DNA of 32,622 bases from a bacterium. Its GTDB lineage: Bacteria; Bacteroidota; Bacteroidia; Bacteroidales; Bacteroidaceae. Location of the stretch: contig SFXD01000014.1 of assembly GCA_004559785.1 (NCBI GenBank), forward strand, positions 1 to 32,622. The letters run 5' to 3'. The notes below the pieces were generated by a model, which saw nothing but the letters and a program-made list of their open reading frames with translations, searched no databases and had not been told where the DNA came from. Both the position numbers and the translations under genes were made by a program. Positions 16,249 through 24,334 of this stretch are shown one piece after another. How positions within the stretch are numbered: position 1 is the first letter of the stretch; each line of letters begins with the position of its first letter.

Positions 16249-19176
16249 TTACTGGAAGCCAAAAGCCTTGGCAGGCTCTACGGTGACAACCTTGCCGAGC
16301 CTCTCCAGTTGGCTACGGTCGAGGGAGGCAGGGTCGCCTATCACAACGCTACGATAGTGAAGCCCATCCATGTACTGCTGCTTGAAGTCCACTATGTCCT
16401 GCAAGCCAAGCGTCTGAACCTGCTCGAAAAGGAGACTGTCGGTGTCGTAGTCTATGCCCAAACGCTCGGCAGTGAAGAACTTGTCGAAATAGCCCGTACC
16501 GGTAGTCCTCTGCGTCCTCAACTGTGTGATGAGACCCTGCTTGCAGACGTTGAAGGAAGTCTCGCTCTGAGGCATGTCAGAATACAGTTCACCAAAGGCA
16601 TCTATGCACTCCTTCATCTTGTCGTTTTGGCTTTGGATATTGCCCATGACGTAGCAACACTTTTCTTCGGAGCCAGGCATGACATACAATGAGTATGAGG
16701 AATAGCAGAGGCTGCGCTTCTCTCGCATCTCCTGGAATACGATGGAGTTCATGCCACCACCGAAATACTCGTTGAAGAGAGAGTTTACTCCCAACTTGTC
16801 AGCATCCCATTCCGTACCGTTGCAAGCGAACTGATTCAATATGAAACTCTTGGTAGACTTGAAAGGAACAACGTAGCATACTTCCTCGTCAACGGGACTG
16901 AGGGAGATGTCCTTTGATTGGGGAACAGGAACAAGCACCTCGGGTACGAAAAGCATGTCATCGAGTGTGGCGGCAAGTTCAGACTGAGCCATCGGTCCAT
17001 AGTAAGTGATGCGATGCTCGTAGTGTGGCAACTGGTGTATGCGTGCTACGAGGGAGTCTCCACTGGCAGCGGCGATCTCGTTGTCGGTAAGGACGAAGAG
17101 ACCCGCATTGTCCAGCCCGTACTTCAGCATGGTTCTGCTTTGGGTGTTGTACAAGTCAAAGGTCTGCATGACATCGCTGCGCGACTTGAGAGTAGCGGCA
17201 ACGAACTTGTCCATCGTGAGCGAGTCGGACTTGGCACAATCCACCACATGCTGCATGAGGAGCAAGGCCTGACTCATGTTCTCCTGCAATCCCGAGAGTG
17301 TCAGTGTGGTGGTATACTTCCCTACCCTCATCGACATGGAGCAACCCAACTGGTGGAACTGCTGCTGTATCTGTTCGGCAGTGAGGCTGTCGGTGCCGAG
17401 ATAATCGAGATATGTAGAAGCAAGTGACAGATACTTGCCATCCTCGCCTGCCTCACCCATTTCGTAGCGGAAGGTAAGGTAGAAGAGGTCATTGAGCGTG
17501 TTCTGACGATACAACATCGGCAATCCCTTCACAGTCTGCTGGGAGATATCTTCCTTCAGGTTGACGAAGACGGGCTCGATGGGAGCAACCTCAGACTGCA
17601 GTACCTCCTGGGCAAAGGTGCTGGCCGTGTCACGGTTCATCTGTATGGGCGTAATGGCAGGCTTGGCAACGGGAGTGCCGCCGTCATCCTCTCCCACCCG
17701 CTTGAATACGCAAGCGTAGTTGTCGCTAAAGTGCCTGTTGGCAAAGTCCACCACATCCTGCTTGGTGATACGCCCGAGTCTGTCTATCCTGCCCACTTGG
17801 TCTGCCCATGGCACATCGTTGGTGTAGGCATCCACAAACATCGTGGCGCGCTGGTCGTTGCTCTCCAGAGCACGTTGCAAATTCAATTTCTCTTCGGTGA
17901 CAATGGCTTTGATCAGGTCTTCGGAGAAATCACCCTTGCGCAACTTGTCCATCTCGGCGAGCAGCAGGTCGCGGATAGACTCCAGAGACTGTCCCGGAAG
18001 AGGAACACCCTGCATGAAGAAGACGGAATAGTCGCAGTTGTTGAATGTAAAGCAATAGGAACCAAGGACTTCCTGAGAAAGATTCAGGTCGAGGTCTAAC
18101 ATTCCTGCCTGCCCGTTGTAGAAAATATCGGAGATGATGTCGAGCGTATCGTTCTGGTGACTGGCAACACCGTCAAACCTCCATGCCAAGAGGATATTCT
18201 CGGCTCCTGAGGAAAGGATTTCCCTTTCCACAGGCTTTGTCAATTCGGGCTGTGGCTCTATTTCGGGCATCTTGAGGTCGGGATTTGGCTGCATGTCGCC
18301 AAAGTACTTCGTCAGGACATCAATCATGTAGTCTGGGTCGAAGTCGCCACTAAGGCAAATAGCCATGTTGTTGGGGACATAGTATGTGTGGAAGAAATCC
18401 TCGATATTCTTGATGCTTGGATTCTTCAGGTGCTCGCCATATCCTATTACGGAATGGCTGTATGGGTGTGTAGGCATCAACGCCTTGGCAGTAACGTCAA
18501 TAATCTTGCGGCCGTCGTTGTTGAGAGACCTGTTGTACTCCTCGTAGACAGTCTCAAGTTCGGTATGGAAGCCACGCAGCACCATGTTCTTGAAGCGGTC
18601 TGCCTGAATCTTTGCCCAGTTCTCGATCTCGTTGGAAGGAATATCCTCAACATATACGGTCTGGTCGTAACTGGTGTATGCGTTAGTACCCTTGCTGCCG
18701 ATATGAGACATGAGTTTGTCGTACTCGTTGGGGATGAAGTATGTACTAGCCACATAACTGATGCTGTCTATACTGTGGTAGATAGCCTTGCGCTGTTCTT
18801 CGTCGGTAGTCTTGCGGTAAACCTCGTACAGGTCGCGAATCTTGTCGAGTTCAGCCTTCTCTGCCTCATAGTTGACTGTGCCGAAATTCTCTGTGCCCTT
18901 GAACATCATGTGCTCAAGGTAGTGCGCCAGACCCGTTGTCTCTATGGGTTCGTGCTTGCTGCCGGCATGTACGGCAATGCAAGTCTGTATACGGGGCTGC
19001 TCCTTGTTGACGGTCATGAATACCTTAAGGCCATTAGGCAATGTGTACATCTTGGTGTTCATGGGGTCACCCTCTACTGTCTCGTACTGGTACTTGCCCT
19101 GCCTGCATCCCGTGAAGGACACTATGATAGCAAAGGCGAACATTACTAACCTTGAAATGCGAGAGATACGTTTCAT
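16249..19176 (-). CDS. M16 family (insulinase-like) metallopeptidase, lipoprotein
   Basis: A 975-residue two-lobe M16 peptidase. The zinc motif is inverted HxxEH (H85, E88, H89 in HYLEH), with the third ligand expected in the downstream ELETVYEEYNR block. The second lobe has the REKRSLCYS substrate-pocket region. The N-terminus carries a signal peptide with lipobox FTGC (C24), so the protein should be a lipid-anchored envelope enzyme, in the periplasm or at the surface. Family members degrade peptides and some processed proteins; the substrate is unknown. It lies 40 bases upstream of metH and is preceded by a 63-base, almost pure AT spacer with no recognisable promoter, so it may be read from DUF6057. 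Confidence 0.92.
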   Translation of the reverse strand: MKRISRISRLVMFAFAIIVSFTGCRQGKYQYETVEGDPMNTKMYTLPNGLKVFMTVNKEQPRIQTCIAVHAGSKHEPIETTGLAHYLEHMMFKGTENFGTVNYEAEKAELDKIRDLYEVYRKTTDEEQRKAIYHSIDSISYVASTYFIPNEYDKLMSHIGSKGTNAYTSYDQTVYVEDIPSNEIENWAKIQADRFKNMVLRGFHTELETVYEEYNRSLNNDGRKIIDVTAKALMPTHPYSHSVIGYGEHLKNPSIKNIEDFFHTYYVPNNMAICLSGDFDPDYMIDVLTKYFGDMQPNPDLKMPEIEPQPELTKPVEREILSSGAENILLAWRFDGVASHQNDTLDIISDIFYNGQAGMLDLDLNLSQEVLGSYCFTFNNCDYSVFFMQGVPLPGQSLESIRDLLLAEMDKLRKGDFSEDLIKAIVTEEKLNLQRALESNDQRATMFVDAYTNDVPWADQVGRIDRLGRITKQDVVDFANRHFSDNYACVFKRVGEDDGGTPVAKPAITPIQMNRDTASTFAQEVLQSEVAPIEPVFVNLKEDISQQTVKGLPMLYRQNTLNDLFYLTFRYEMGEAGEDGKYLSLASTYLDYLGTDSLTAEQIQQQFHQLGCSMSMRVGKYTTTLTLSGLQENMSQALLLMQHVVDCAKSDSLTMDKFVAATLKSRSDVMQTFDLYNTQSRTMLKYGLDNAGLFVLTDNEIAAASGDSLVARIHQLPHYEHRITYYGPMAQSELAATLDDMLFVPEVLVPVPQSKDISLSPVDEEVCYVVPFKSTKSFILNQFACNGTEWDADKLGVNSLFNEYFGGGMNSIVFQEMREKRSLCYSSYSLYVMPGSEEKCCYVMGNIQSQNDKMKECIDAFGELYSDMPQSETSFNVCKQGLITQLRTQRTTGTGYFDKFFTAERLGIDYDTDSLLFEQVQTLGLQDIVDFKQQYMDGLHYRSVVIGDPASLDRSQLERLGKVVTVEPAKAFGFQ

Positions 19177-19239
19177 AAGTTCGATATTATATTTATTTTA
19201 TTATGTTATACATTAATATATTTATATATACATTATATA

Positions 19240-20769
19240 TTAGTCCAGTCCATGCTTGTCTACGATGTGGATGTCAGCCCCTGCCACGCCCTGCTGACCT
19301 GGTGGTGACTGCAGGAACTGCCCATAGAGGTTGGGCAGGGAGGAATTGGCGTTGTAAATGCCAAACAATGGAAGGGCTATGCCGAACCTGCGCCTGTCAT
19401 TCCTCAGATAGTAGCAACACAGGACATAATCCAGCATCTTCTTTCTCTGCCCGGGGTCGGTGTAGTACTTGGCGAGATGCAGCATCTCAACTGGCAATTC
19501 GTATCCCCCGACGAACGTGTTCGAGCGCAGGGGAACCTGAGGCTTAGTGCTTCGTTCCACGATTGCCTTACTCATCGCATCACGCTGTTGCTGCACATAG
19601 AGCGAGTGGGATGCCGACTTGCCCAGTATGTCGAGGTATTTCTCAGCCACCTGCCACTCACCCTCGGCAATGCTGTACTCTGCCATCTTGCGTAGCGAAT
19701 GGAAACAGGTGCCATTCTGCTGCAGGAGCCCAAACTCCTGTATCTGGTGGTATGCCTCGTCGTAGATGCCGAGGTTGCGGTAGAAGAGACAGTTGAAGAG
19801 CGTGGTAAGATATTCCCTCCTGTGCTGAAAGAGGAACTGAGATTCGGAGGCGATGGGATAATTCTGGAGATTGTCCGGCAACGTGCCCAACGCACTCTCA
19901 GCCAGCAAGGCATACCTCAGGGCCACGCCGTCCCCCGACTGTGCGGCACGGCGCACTCCAGCCCTGCCAAGCAGTTCGTTCCATTCTCCTCGTTCGGCAA
20001 GGTGGTCGTAGGAGCGGAATCTTTCCGAATCTCGCATTACCCTACTGGTAAGGGGCTTGAAATATGAGCCGAACGTCCAATATCTCTTCTCGAAAGGCAC
20101 GAATGCCACTTGCGCACTATATACCATTGGAATGACATACAGGACAGGAAAGGCAAACAATAGCCTCCACCACGACCGCATGCCGTATACTGCCCATTCA
20201 GACAGCATCATTCCTGCCAGCATGGCATATATCATGGGCATGGACATCAGCATGTATGCCACTGGCAACGACACGAATGCCATTGCAAGCCTAACCCGAC
20301 GCACTGGCAAGGCACAGTAGAACAATAGCAAAAGGAATAGGAATATGGTCTGTACAGGCACACAGGCATCGAAAGTGCAGAATAGTCCCATGGTCAGCGA
20401 AGGCAGCAGCCCAAGCCACGTCAGCCACTTGCCACCAATACGGATGCGCCTGAGCCATGCGTAAGCCATGAGAGAGACACAGACGTAGAGTAAGGTCTGT
20501 ATAGAGGCAGCCACGACAGGTGTGGCATAGAACTGGCAAAGGAACGAAGACAGCCACTGCGAGGCGGCTGGCGGCATGGTGAGTTGAGTGCCCCAGTAGT
20601 CCCATGTCAGCAGCCAAAGGGAATTGCCCTCCATGTCCATGTACGAATGGGGGAAGGTAATGGCTGTATATGTGCCGAAGAAGACTGCCGCAACCGCCAC
20701 TACGGATATGTAGAGGTACGATTGGGGTATCGTCATGTGCCTGGCTGCCTTTTCTGTATCTTTCTTCAT
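19240..20769 (-). CDS. DUF6057-like membrane protein
   Basis: A 509-residue protein. The first ~220 residues hold several hydrophobic segments (for example YISVVAVAAVFFGTY and FLFLLLLFYCAL), which place it in the inner membrane. The remaining ~290 residues are soluble and helical, with TPR-like spacing (YDEAYHQIQEFGLLQQNG, EGEWQVAEKYLDILGK). This layout matches what I know as the Bacteroidales family DUF6057, whose function is unknown. The upstream gene, 41 bases away, encodes the PD40/CxxCH lipoprotein; the M16 peptidase follows after 63 bases. Soluble TPR-like domains usually bind partner proteins. The family name is from memory and should be checked. Confidence 0.7.
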   Translation of the reverse strand: MKKDTEKAARHMTIPQSYLYISVVAVAAVFFGTYTAITFPHSYMDMEGNSLWLLTWDYWGTQLTMPPAASQWLSSFLCQFYATPVVAASIQTLLYVCVSLMAYAWLRRIRIGGKWLTWLGLLPSLTMGLFCTFDACVPVQTIFLFLLLLFYCALPVRRVRLAMAFVSLPVAYMLMSMPMIYAMLAGMMLSEWAVYGMRSWWRLLFAFPVLYVIPMVYSAQVAFVPFEKRYWTFGSYFKPLTSRVMRDSERFRSYDHLAERGEWNELLGRAGVRRAAQSGDGVALRYALLAESALGTLPDNLQNYPIASESQFLFQHRREYLTTLFNCLFYRNLGIYDEAYHQIQEFGLLQQNGTCFHSLRKMAEYSIAEGEWQVAEKYLDILGKSASHSLYVQQQRDAMSKAIVERSTKPQVPLRSNTFVGGYELPVEMLHLAKYYTDPGQRKKMLDYVLCCYYLRNDRRRFGIALPLFGIYNANSSLPNLYGQFLQSPPGQQGVAGADIHIVDKHGLD

Positions 20770-20810
20770 GTGTGCATGATTTTACCTTGTGACGTTGCCG
20801 ATGCCCAACC

Positions 20811-22241
20811 TCATTGCCCATCCCGGAAGAGCCTTGCCAGCCCATCCCTTGAGAGTATGACGGGACGTTTGATGAACTCTGGTATGTTGTATGCCATGAG
20901 GAGCGTGGTGTTGTCCTCCGGATTCTGCTGAGGCAGGAGGAATGGCTTGTGGAACCTCGTTCCGTCCCAGTATGCGAACATCAGGCGCGTATATCTTCCG
21001 TCATACCTCTTGCTGCTATATAGAATCCACCTGCCATTGCTGCTCCATGCATGATAGCTTTCCATCCGGGGACTGTTGATTACGTCCGTATTCACCAACT
21101 CGCCATTGCGGAGGTCCATCATCTGCAAGTCCGACTCGTTGTGATACAGGTTGAAGGCTCCGCATTCTGCCAGGGAGAAGAGCATATACCTGCCGTCCGG
21201 CGAGATACGCGGCATGAGGGCCGTCCCTCCCCTGTCGTGAGCACTATATACCGTATCTATGTCCCCAAGACTACCGTCTGCTGCGTCGAACGGGACCCTC
21301 ACGATGCTGTAGTGCAACTTATCCACCTCCATCGGCATCCTGACGGGGTGTGCCGTGGAGAAATAGAGCCACTTCCCGTCTGGGGAGAAGGTGGGGAATA
21401 TCTCAAGGCTGAGGGTGTCGGTGAATCTCTCGTCAGTCAGTACCTTGCCCTTGTCGATGTCATAGACGATAAGGTCTGACCATAGGTCGTAGACCTCTAT
21501 CTTGTCGCGGCTCTGTCCGTAGAAACTCTGGTGCGTATCGTTGCTGGAGAAGGCTATGTATCTTGTGGAAGGATGCCAGATGTTGTACGACCCATGCCTT
21601 CCGTTTCCCATGCTCTTGATGTCAACCTTCGACATCTGCCCGTTGCGAATGACGATGGTTCCGCCGTTCTTGCCACGGGCATGGAACGTGAAGTCCCTCG
21701 GGTCATAGTTTGCAAACGAGTGGCAGTTGACACAGCCATTGTTGTTCTGGGAATTCTCCACGATAGGCTCGACGTCGAAGGAGGCAAGGTCCCTCTGATA
21801 GATGCCCATCCTGTTCCATCCCTCGTAGCCGGGTGGTATCAGCCTATATGCTATCCAGGGGTCGATGCTGTCGGCTATGTGTATGGCAAAGTCCTTGTAT
21901 CTGATTCCGTCGGGATTAGTCTCAGACCATACCGAGACAGACACCATGATGCTATCCCCGCCACTGAGCATCGCACGCCACTTGCCAATGGGAAATTCCA
22001 CATGGTCAGTACCGTGTACCTGTACCCTATGCCCCCGGCAACCAATGAGGCTTGCCTCTATGTGGGTTGCGCCTGCCACACGGAAGTTCAGCGGAGCAAT
22101 GTTGCGGGGTATGGTAACACCGACATAGTCGGGGAAAATCTCCGGCAATGCGTCCACGCTATCTTTCGCTTCCCTGCTGCCACATGCTGCGAACAAGCCC
22201 CATAGCAGGAGTTGCAATATGACAATCTGTGTATGTCTCAT
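20811..22241 (-). CDS. PD40/TolB-like beta-propeller lipoprotein with one CxxCH motif
   Basis: A 476-residue exported lipoprotein. The signal peptide ends at lipobox FAAC (C20). An N-terminal beta-rich domain (about 35-130) precedes CVNCH (170-174), a canonical covalent heme-c attachment motif. The rest resembles a propeller with PD40 units FSPDGKWLYFSTA, ISPDGRYMLFSLA and SSNGRWILYSSK. It would sit in the envelope facing the periplasm or surface. If heme is attached, the protein is a monoheme c-type cytochrome fused to a propeller and would need a cytochrome c maturation system, which is not in this window. The distal heme ligand cannot be assigned. DUF6057 follows directly. The function is unknown. 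Confidence 0.75.
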   Translation of the reverse strand: MRHTQIVILQLLLWGLFAACGSREAKDSVDALPEIFPDYVGVTIPRNIAPLNFRVAGATHIEASLIGCRGHRVQVHGTDHVEFPIGKWRAMLSGGDSIMVSVSVWSETNPDGIRYKDFAIHIADSIDPWIAYRLIPPGYEGWNRMGIYQRDLASFDVEPIVENSQNNNGCVNCHSFANYDPRDFTFHARGKNGGTIVIRNGQMSKVDIKSMGNGRHGSYNIWHPSTRYIAFSSNDTHQSFYGQSRDKIEVYDLWSDLIVYDIDKGKVLTDERFTDTLSLEIFPTFSPDGKWLYFSTAHPVRMPMEVDKLHYSIVRVPFDAADGSLGDIDTVYSAHDRGGTALMPRISPDGRYMLFSLAECGAFNLYHNESDLQMMDLRNGELVNTDVINSPRMESYHAWSSNGRWILYSSKRYDGRYTRLMFAYWDGTRFHKPFLLPQQNPEDNTTLLMAYNIPEFIKRPVILSRDGLARLFRDGQ

Positions 22242-22371
22242 TTCTACTGATTTTTATCCATGCATTGGAAGTAGCACACACTCTCTCTTTCTCTATTTGC
22301 AGAAACCTACGCCAAGCGACCAAGTATCTTGGCATGCCTCGCATCCCTGTGCGGCACGATAGGTCGCGGCG

Positions 22372-22845
22372 TCAATAGCTCCGCTTGAACTGTCTTGCCA
22401 TGTCACGCCTGTCCTCCTTCTCCTTCAAGGATTCGCGCTTGTCGAATTCCTTTTTTCCACGGCACACATAGATGTCGAGCTTTGCCCTGCCATTGCCGTC
22501 AATGAACAGGAGTGTTGGCACTATGCTGAACCCAGGGGCTTTTACGGCACTCTGTATCTTGCCTATTTCCTTTCTGTTGAGCAGCAACTTGCGGTCGCGC
22601 CTCTCTACATGATTGTTGTAAGAGCCTTGGTCATAGTGGGCAACGTACATGTTCTTCACCCACACCTCCCCATTATGTATGTAGCAGAAAGTGTCCACTA
22701 AGCTCGCCTTTCCTGCCCTGATGCTCTTTATTTCTGTTCCGGTCAGGACAATGCCTGCCATATATTTGTCAAGTAGGAGGAAATCGTGCTCAGCCTTCCT
22801 GTTCTTGATGTTGATCCTATTGCTTTTGTTATCTATCTTCCCCAT
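22372..22845 (-). CDS. smpB: SsrA-binding protein SmpB
   Basis: A 157-residue OB-fold protein that delivers tmRNA to stalled ribosomes for trans-translation. Family blocks are KNRKAEHDF, GIVLTGTEIKSIR, HYDQGSYNNHVERRDRKLLL and the basic C-terminal tail ending DMARQFKRSY. The length is normal. Its leader contains four 22-bp tandem repeats, and the upstream gene is the DMP19-family protein, 98 bases away. No tmRNA gene is seen in this window. A 6-bp inverted repeat downstream (22311-22316 with 22328-22333) lacks a U-tract. Confidence 0.96.
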   Translation of the reverse strand: MGKIDNKSNRINIKNRKAEHDFLLLDKYMAGIVLTGTEIKSIRAGKASLVDTFCYIHNGEVWVKNMYVAHYDQGSYNNHVERRDRKLLLNRKEIGKIQSAVKAPGFSIVPTLLFIDGNGRAKLDIYVCRGKKEFDKRESLKEKEDRRDMARQFKRSY

Positions 22846-22855
22846 TATTGAATAC

Positions 22856-22943
22856 TCTTTTTATTAAAGGCTTTGCGTCTTTTTATTAAAGACATGGTGT
22901 CTTTTTATTAAAGGCAAGTCGTCTTTTTATTAAAGGTAAGTCG
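22856..22943 (-). repeat. Four tandem 22-bp repeats in the smpB leader
   Basis: On the plus strand each unit starts TCTTTTTATTAAAG: 22856-22877, 22878-22899, 22900-22921 and 22922-22943. The first 14 bases are identical in all four; the last seven vary (CTTTGCG, CATGGTG, CAAGTCG, TAAGTCG). The array ends exactly at the stop codon of the DMP19-family gene and finishes ten bases from the smpB start. Each unit holds CTTT...AAAG, a weak 4-bp hairpin. On the transcribed strand the units are A-rich, which may aid ribosome binding where Shine-Dalgarno sequences are absent. Confidence 0.92.
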
Positions 22944-23456
22944 TCATTGACCCGTCTTCCTCACATCAGCAAAGCCTGAAAGATGCTCGTCAATATATCT
23001 CGCCACCATCTCCGTTACCTCCTCCTCCATCTCGATGAACTCGTCGTCGAGGTCGTCAAATTCGGGATATTTCTCAAAGAGAGCCATGAACGTCTCGTCA
23101 TCGCAGTCTTCCGCAATCTCCGTGCCATACTTCTCGAAGAGTTTCCTTCCCTTATAGACGAGATTGCAGAAATCCTTTGCGCCCCACAGCCTCATGGCCT
23201 TGGCAAAAGGGTTGAGGAAGATGAAAGGACCATAGCCATTGTGGATTAGCTGCACGTGCCCACCGTCCATCACCTCGTCGCAAAAGGTGACATAGGCCAG
23301 CAGGGTAATCTGGTCGGCACTGAGCTTTGCCATAGAACCGGCATTAAGCTCGCCTCCTATAGCCTCCATCGTACGGTTATATAAGAGCCTTACGAAAGCA
23401 TCCATTCCTTCGGCTACGGCATCAACAATCTCCCTCTCGTCTATTTCTACTCTCAT
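22944..23456 (-). CDS. DMP19/DUF4375 family protein
   Basis: A 170-residue, strongly acidic, soluble protein. It starts MRVEIDEREI and contains YVTFCDEVMDGGHVQLIHNGYG and an acidic tail (DDLDDEFIEMEEEV). The pattern DEVxNGGFxQ(F/Y)xxNxxG is typical of DMP19/DUF4375 proteins. The family's founding member is a Neisseria DNA-mimic protein that binds a regulator; the role here is unknown. The ATG at 23456 was preferred over a start at 23525, because the upstream extension runs through a -7 promoter element. It is probably co-transcribed with smpB. Confidence 0.75.
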   Translation of the reverse strand: MRVEIDEREIVDAVAEGMDAFVRLLYNRTMEAIGGELNAGSMAKLSADQITLLAYVTFCDEVMDGGHVQLIHNGYGPFIFLNPFAKAMRLWGAKDFCNLVYKGRKLFEKYGTEIAEDCDDETFMALFEKYPEFDDLDDEFIEMEEEVTEMVARYIDEHLSGFADVRKTGQ

Positions 23457-23477
23457 TATTATCCTCAATTTATAATG

Positions 23478-23485
23478 CAAAGATA
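23478..23485 (-). promoter_or_regulatory. -7 element for the DMP19-smpB transcript
   Basis: On the minus strand this reads TATCTTTG (TAnnTTTG), 22 bases before the DMP19 ATG. No TTTG is found at the usual -33 distance. It lies divergent from the promoter of the scaffold/GGGtGRT genes. Confidence 0.45.
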
Positions 23486-23535
23486 CAAAATTAATCTTAA
23501 TTACACCCTTCGCACAAAAAAACATTGCATTTTTA

Positions 23536-23567
23536 TTTGGTCAACTGCTCAAATATGACTACTTTTG
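23536..23567 (+). promoter_or_regulatory. Promoter of the scaffold/GGGtGRT genes
   Basis: TTTG (23536-23539), 20 bases, then TACTTTTG (23560-23567): a full match to the Bacteroidetes promoter pattern. It predicts a leader of about 45 AT-rich bases before the ATG at 23619. Confidence 0.8.
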
Positions 23568-23618
23568 CATAGATTTTTTGTAATCAGATTACACAAATAT
23601 TAATTAAAGTAATTAAAC

Positions 23619-24320
23619 ATGGTTTATTCACACGAAGTTCAGAACATGTGTTGCGTGGCAAAAGGCCCCAACCATGGTCCTGCTCCCATACCCGAGGAAG
23701 GCAAGTGGGTACAGGCAAAGGAAATCAAGGACATCAGCGGTCTGACTCACGGTATCGGTTGGTGCGCTCCCCAGCAGGGTGCTTGCAAATTGACACTCAA
23801 CGTCAAGGACGGTATCATCGAAGAGGCTCTGGTAGAGACCATTGGTTGCTCCGGCATGACACACTCTGCTGCCATGGCATCGGAGATACTGCCAGGCAAG
23901 ACAATACTCGAAGCTCTGAATACCGACCTCGTATGCGATGCTATCAACACCGCCATGCGTGAACTTTTCCTCCAGATAGTATACGGACGCACACAGAGCG
24001 CATTCTCTGAAGGTGGACTCATGATAGGTGCAGGACTCGAGGACTTGGGCAAGGGACTTATCTCCCAGACAGGTACGCTCTACGGCACCAAGGTCAAGGG
24101 TACACGCTACCTCCAGCTCACGGAAGGCTACATCACGAAGATGTACCTCGACAAGGACGACCAGGTTTGCGGATATGAATTCGTGCACATGGGCAAGTTC
24201 ATGGATGCCATCAAGAAGGGTGTTCCCGCTGACGAGGCACTCAAGAGTGTAACAGGTACTTACGGCCGCACAAAGGAAGAAGACGGAGCCGTCAAGTCTA
24301 TTGACCCACGTAAAGACTAA
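23619..24320 (+). CDS. IscU/NifU-like iron-sulfur scaffold family protein
   Basis: A 233-residue cytoplasmic protein. Its central block VETIGCSGMTHSAAMASEIL (72-91) resembles the Cys-containing core of IscU. Cysteines at 49, 56, 77 and 106 could supply metal or cluster ligands, and a CC pair lies at 11-12. It is longer than IscU and lacks the LPPVK chaperone motif of Isc-system scaffolds. It has its own strong promoter and is followed after 14 bases by the GGGtGRT gene, an arrangement I recall from other anaerobes. No cysteine desulfurase or Suf gene is nearby, so a role in general cluster assembly is not supported by context. Codon choice suggests high expression. Confidence 0.75.
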   Translation: MVYSHEVQNMCCVAKGPNHGPAPIPEEGKWVQAKEIKDISGLTHGIGWCAPQQGACKLTLNVKDGIIEEALVETIGCSGMTHSAAMASEILPGKTILEALNTDLVCDAINTAMRELFLQIVYGRTQSAFSEGGLMIGAGLEDLGKGLISQTGTLYGTKVKGTRYLQLTEGYITKMYLDKDDQVCGYEFVHMGKFMDAIKKGVPADEALKSVTGTYGRTKEEDGAVKSIDPRKD

Positions 24321-24334
24321 TAAGGAGGAATATT

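Noticed and set aside
22311..22333. Terminator after smpB
   Set aside because: GCCAAG/CTTGGC can pair but no U-tract follows on either strand.
22856..22943. CRISPR array
   Set aside because: The repeats are 22 bp head to tail with no spacers of usual length and no cas genes nearby.
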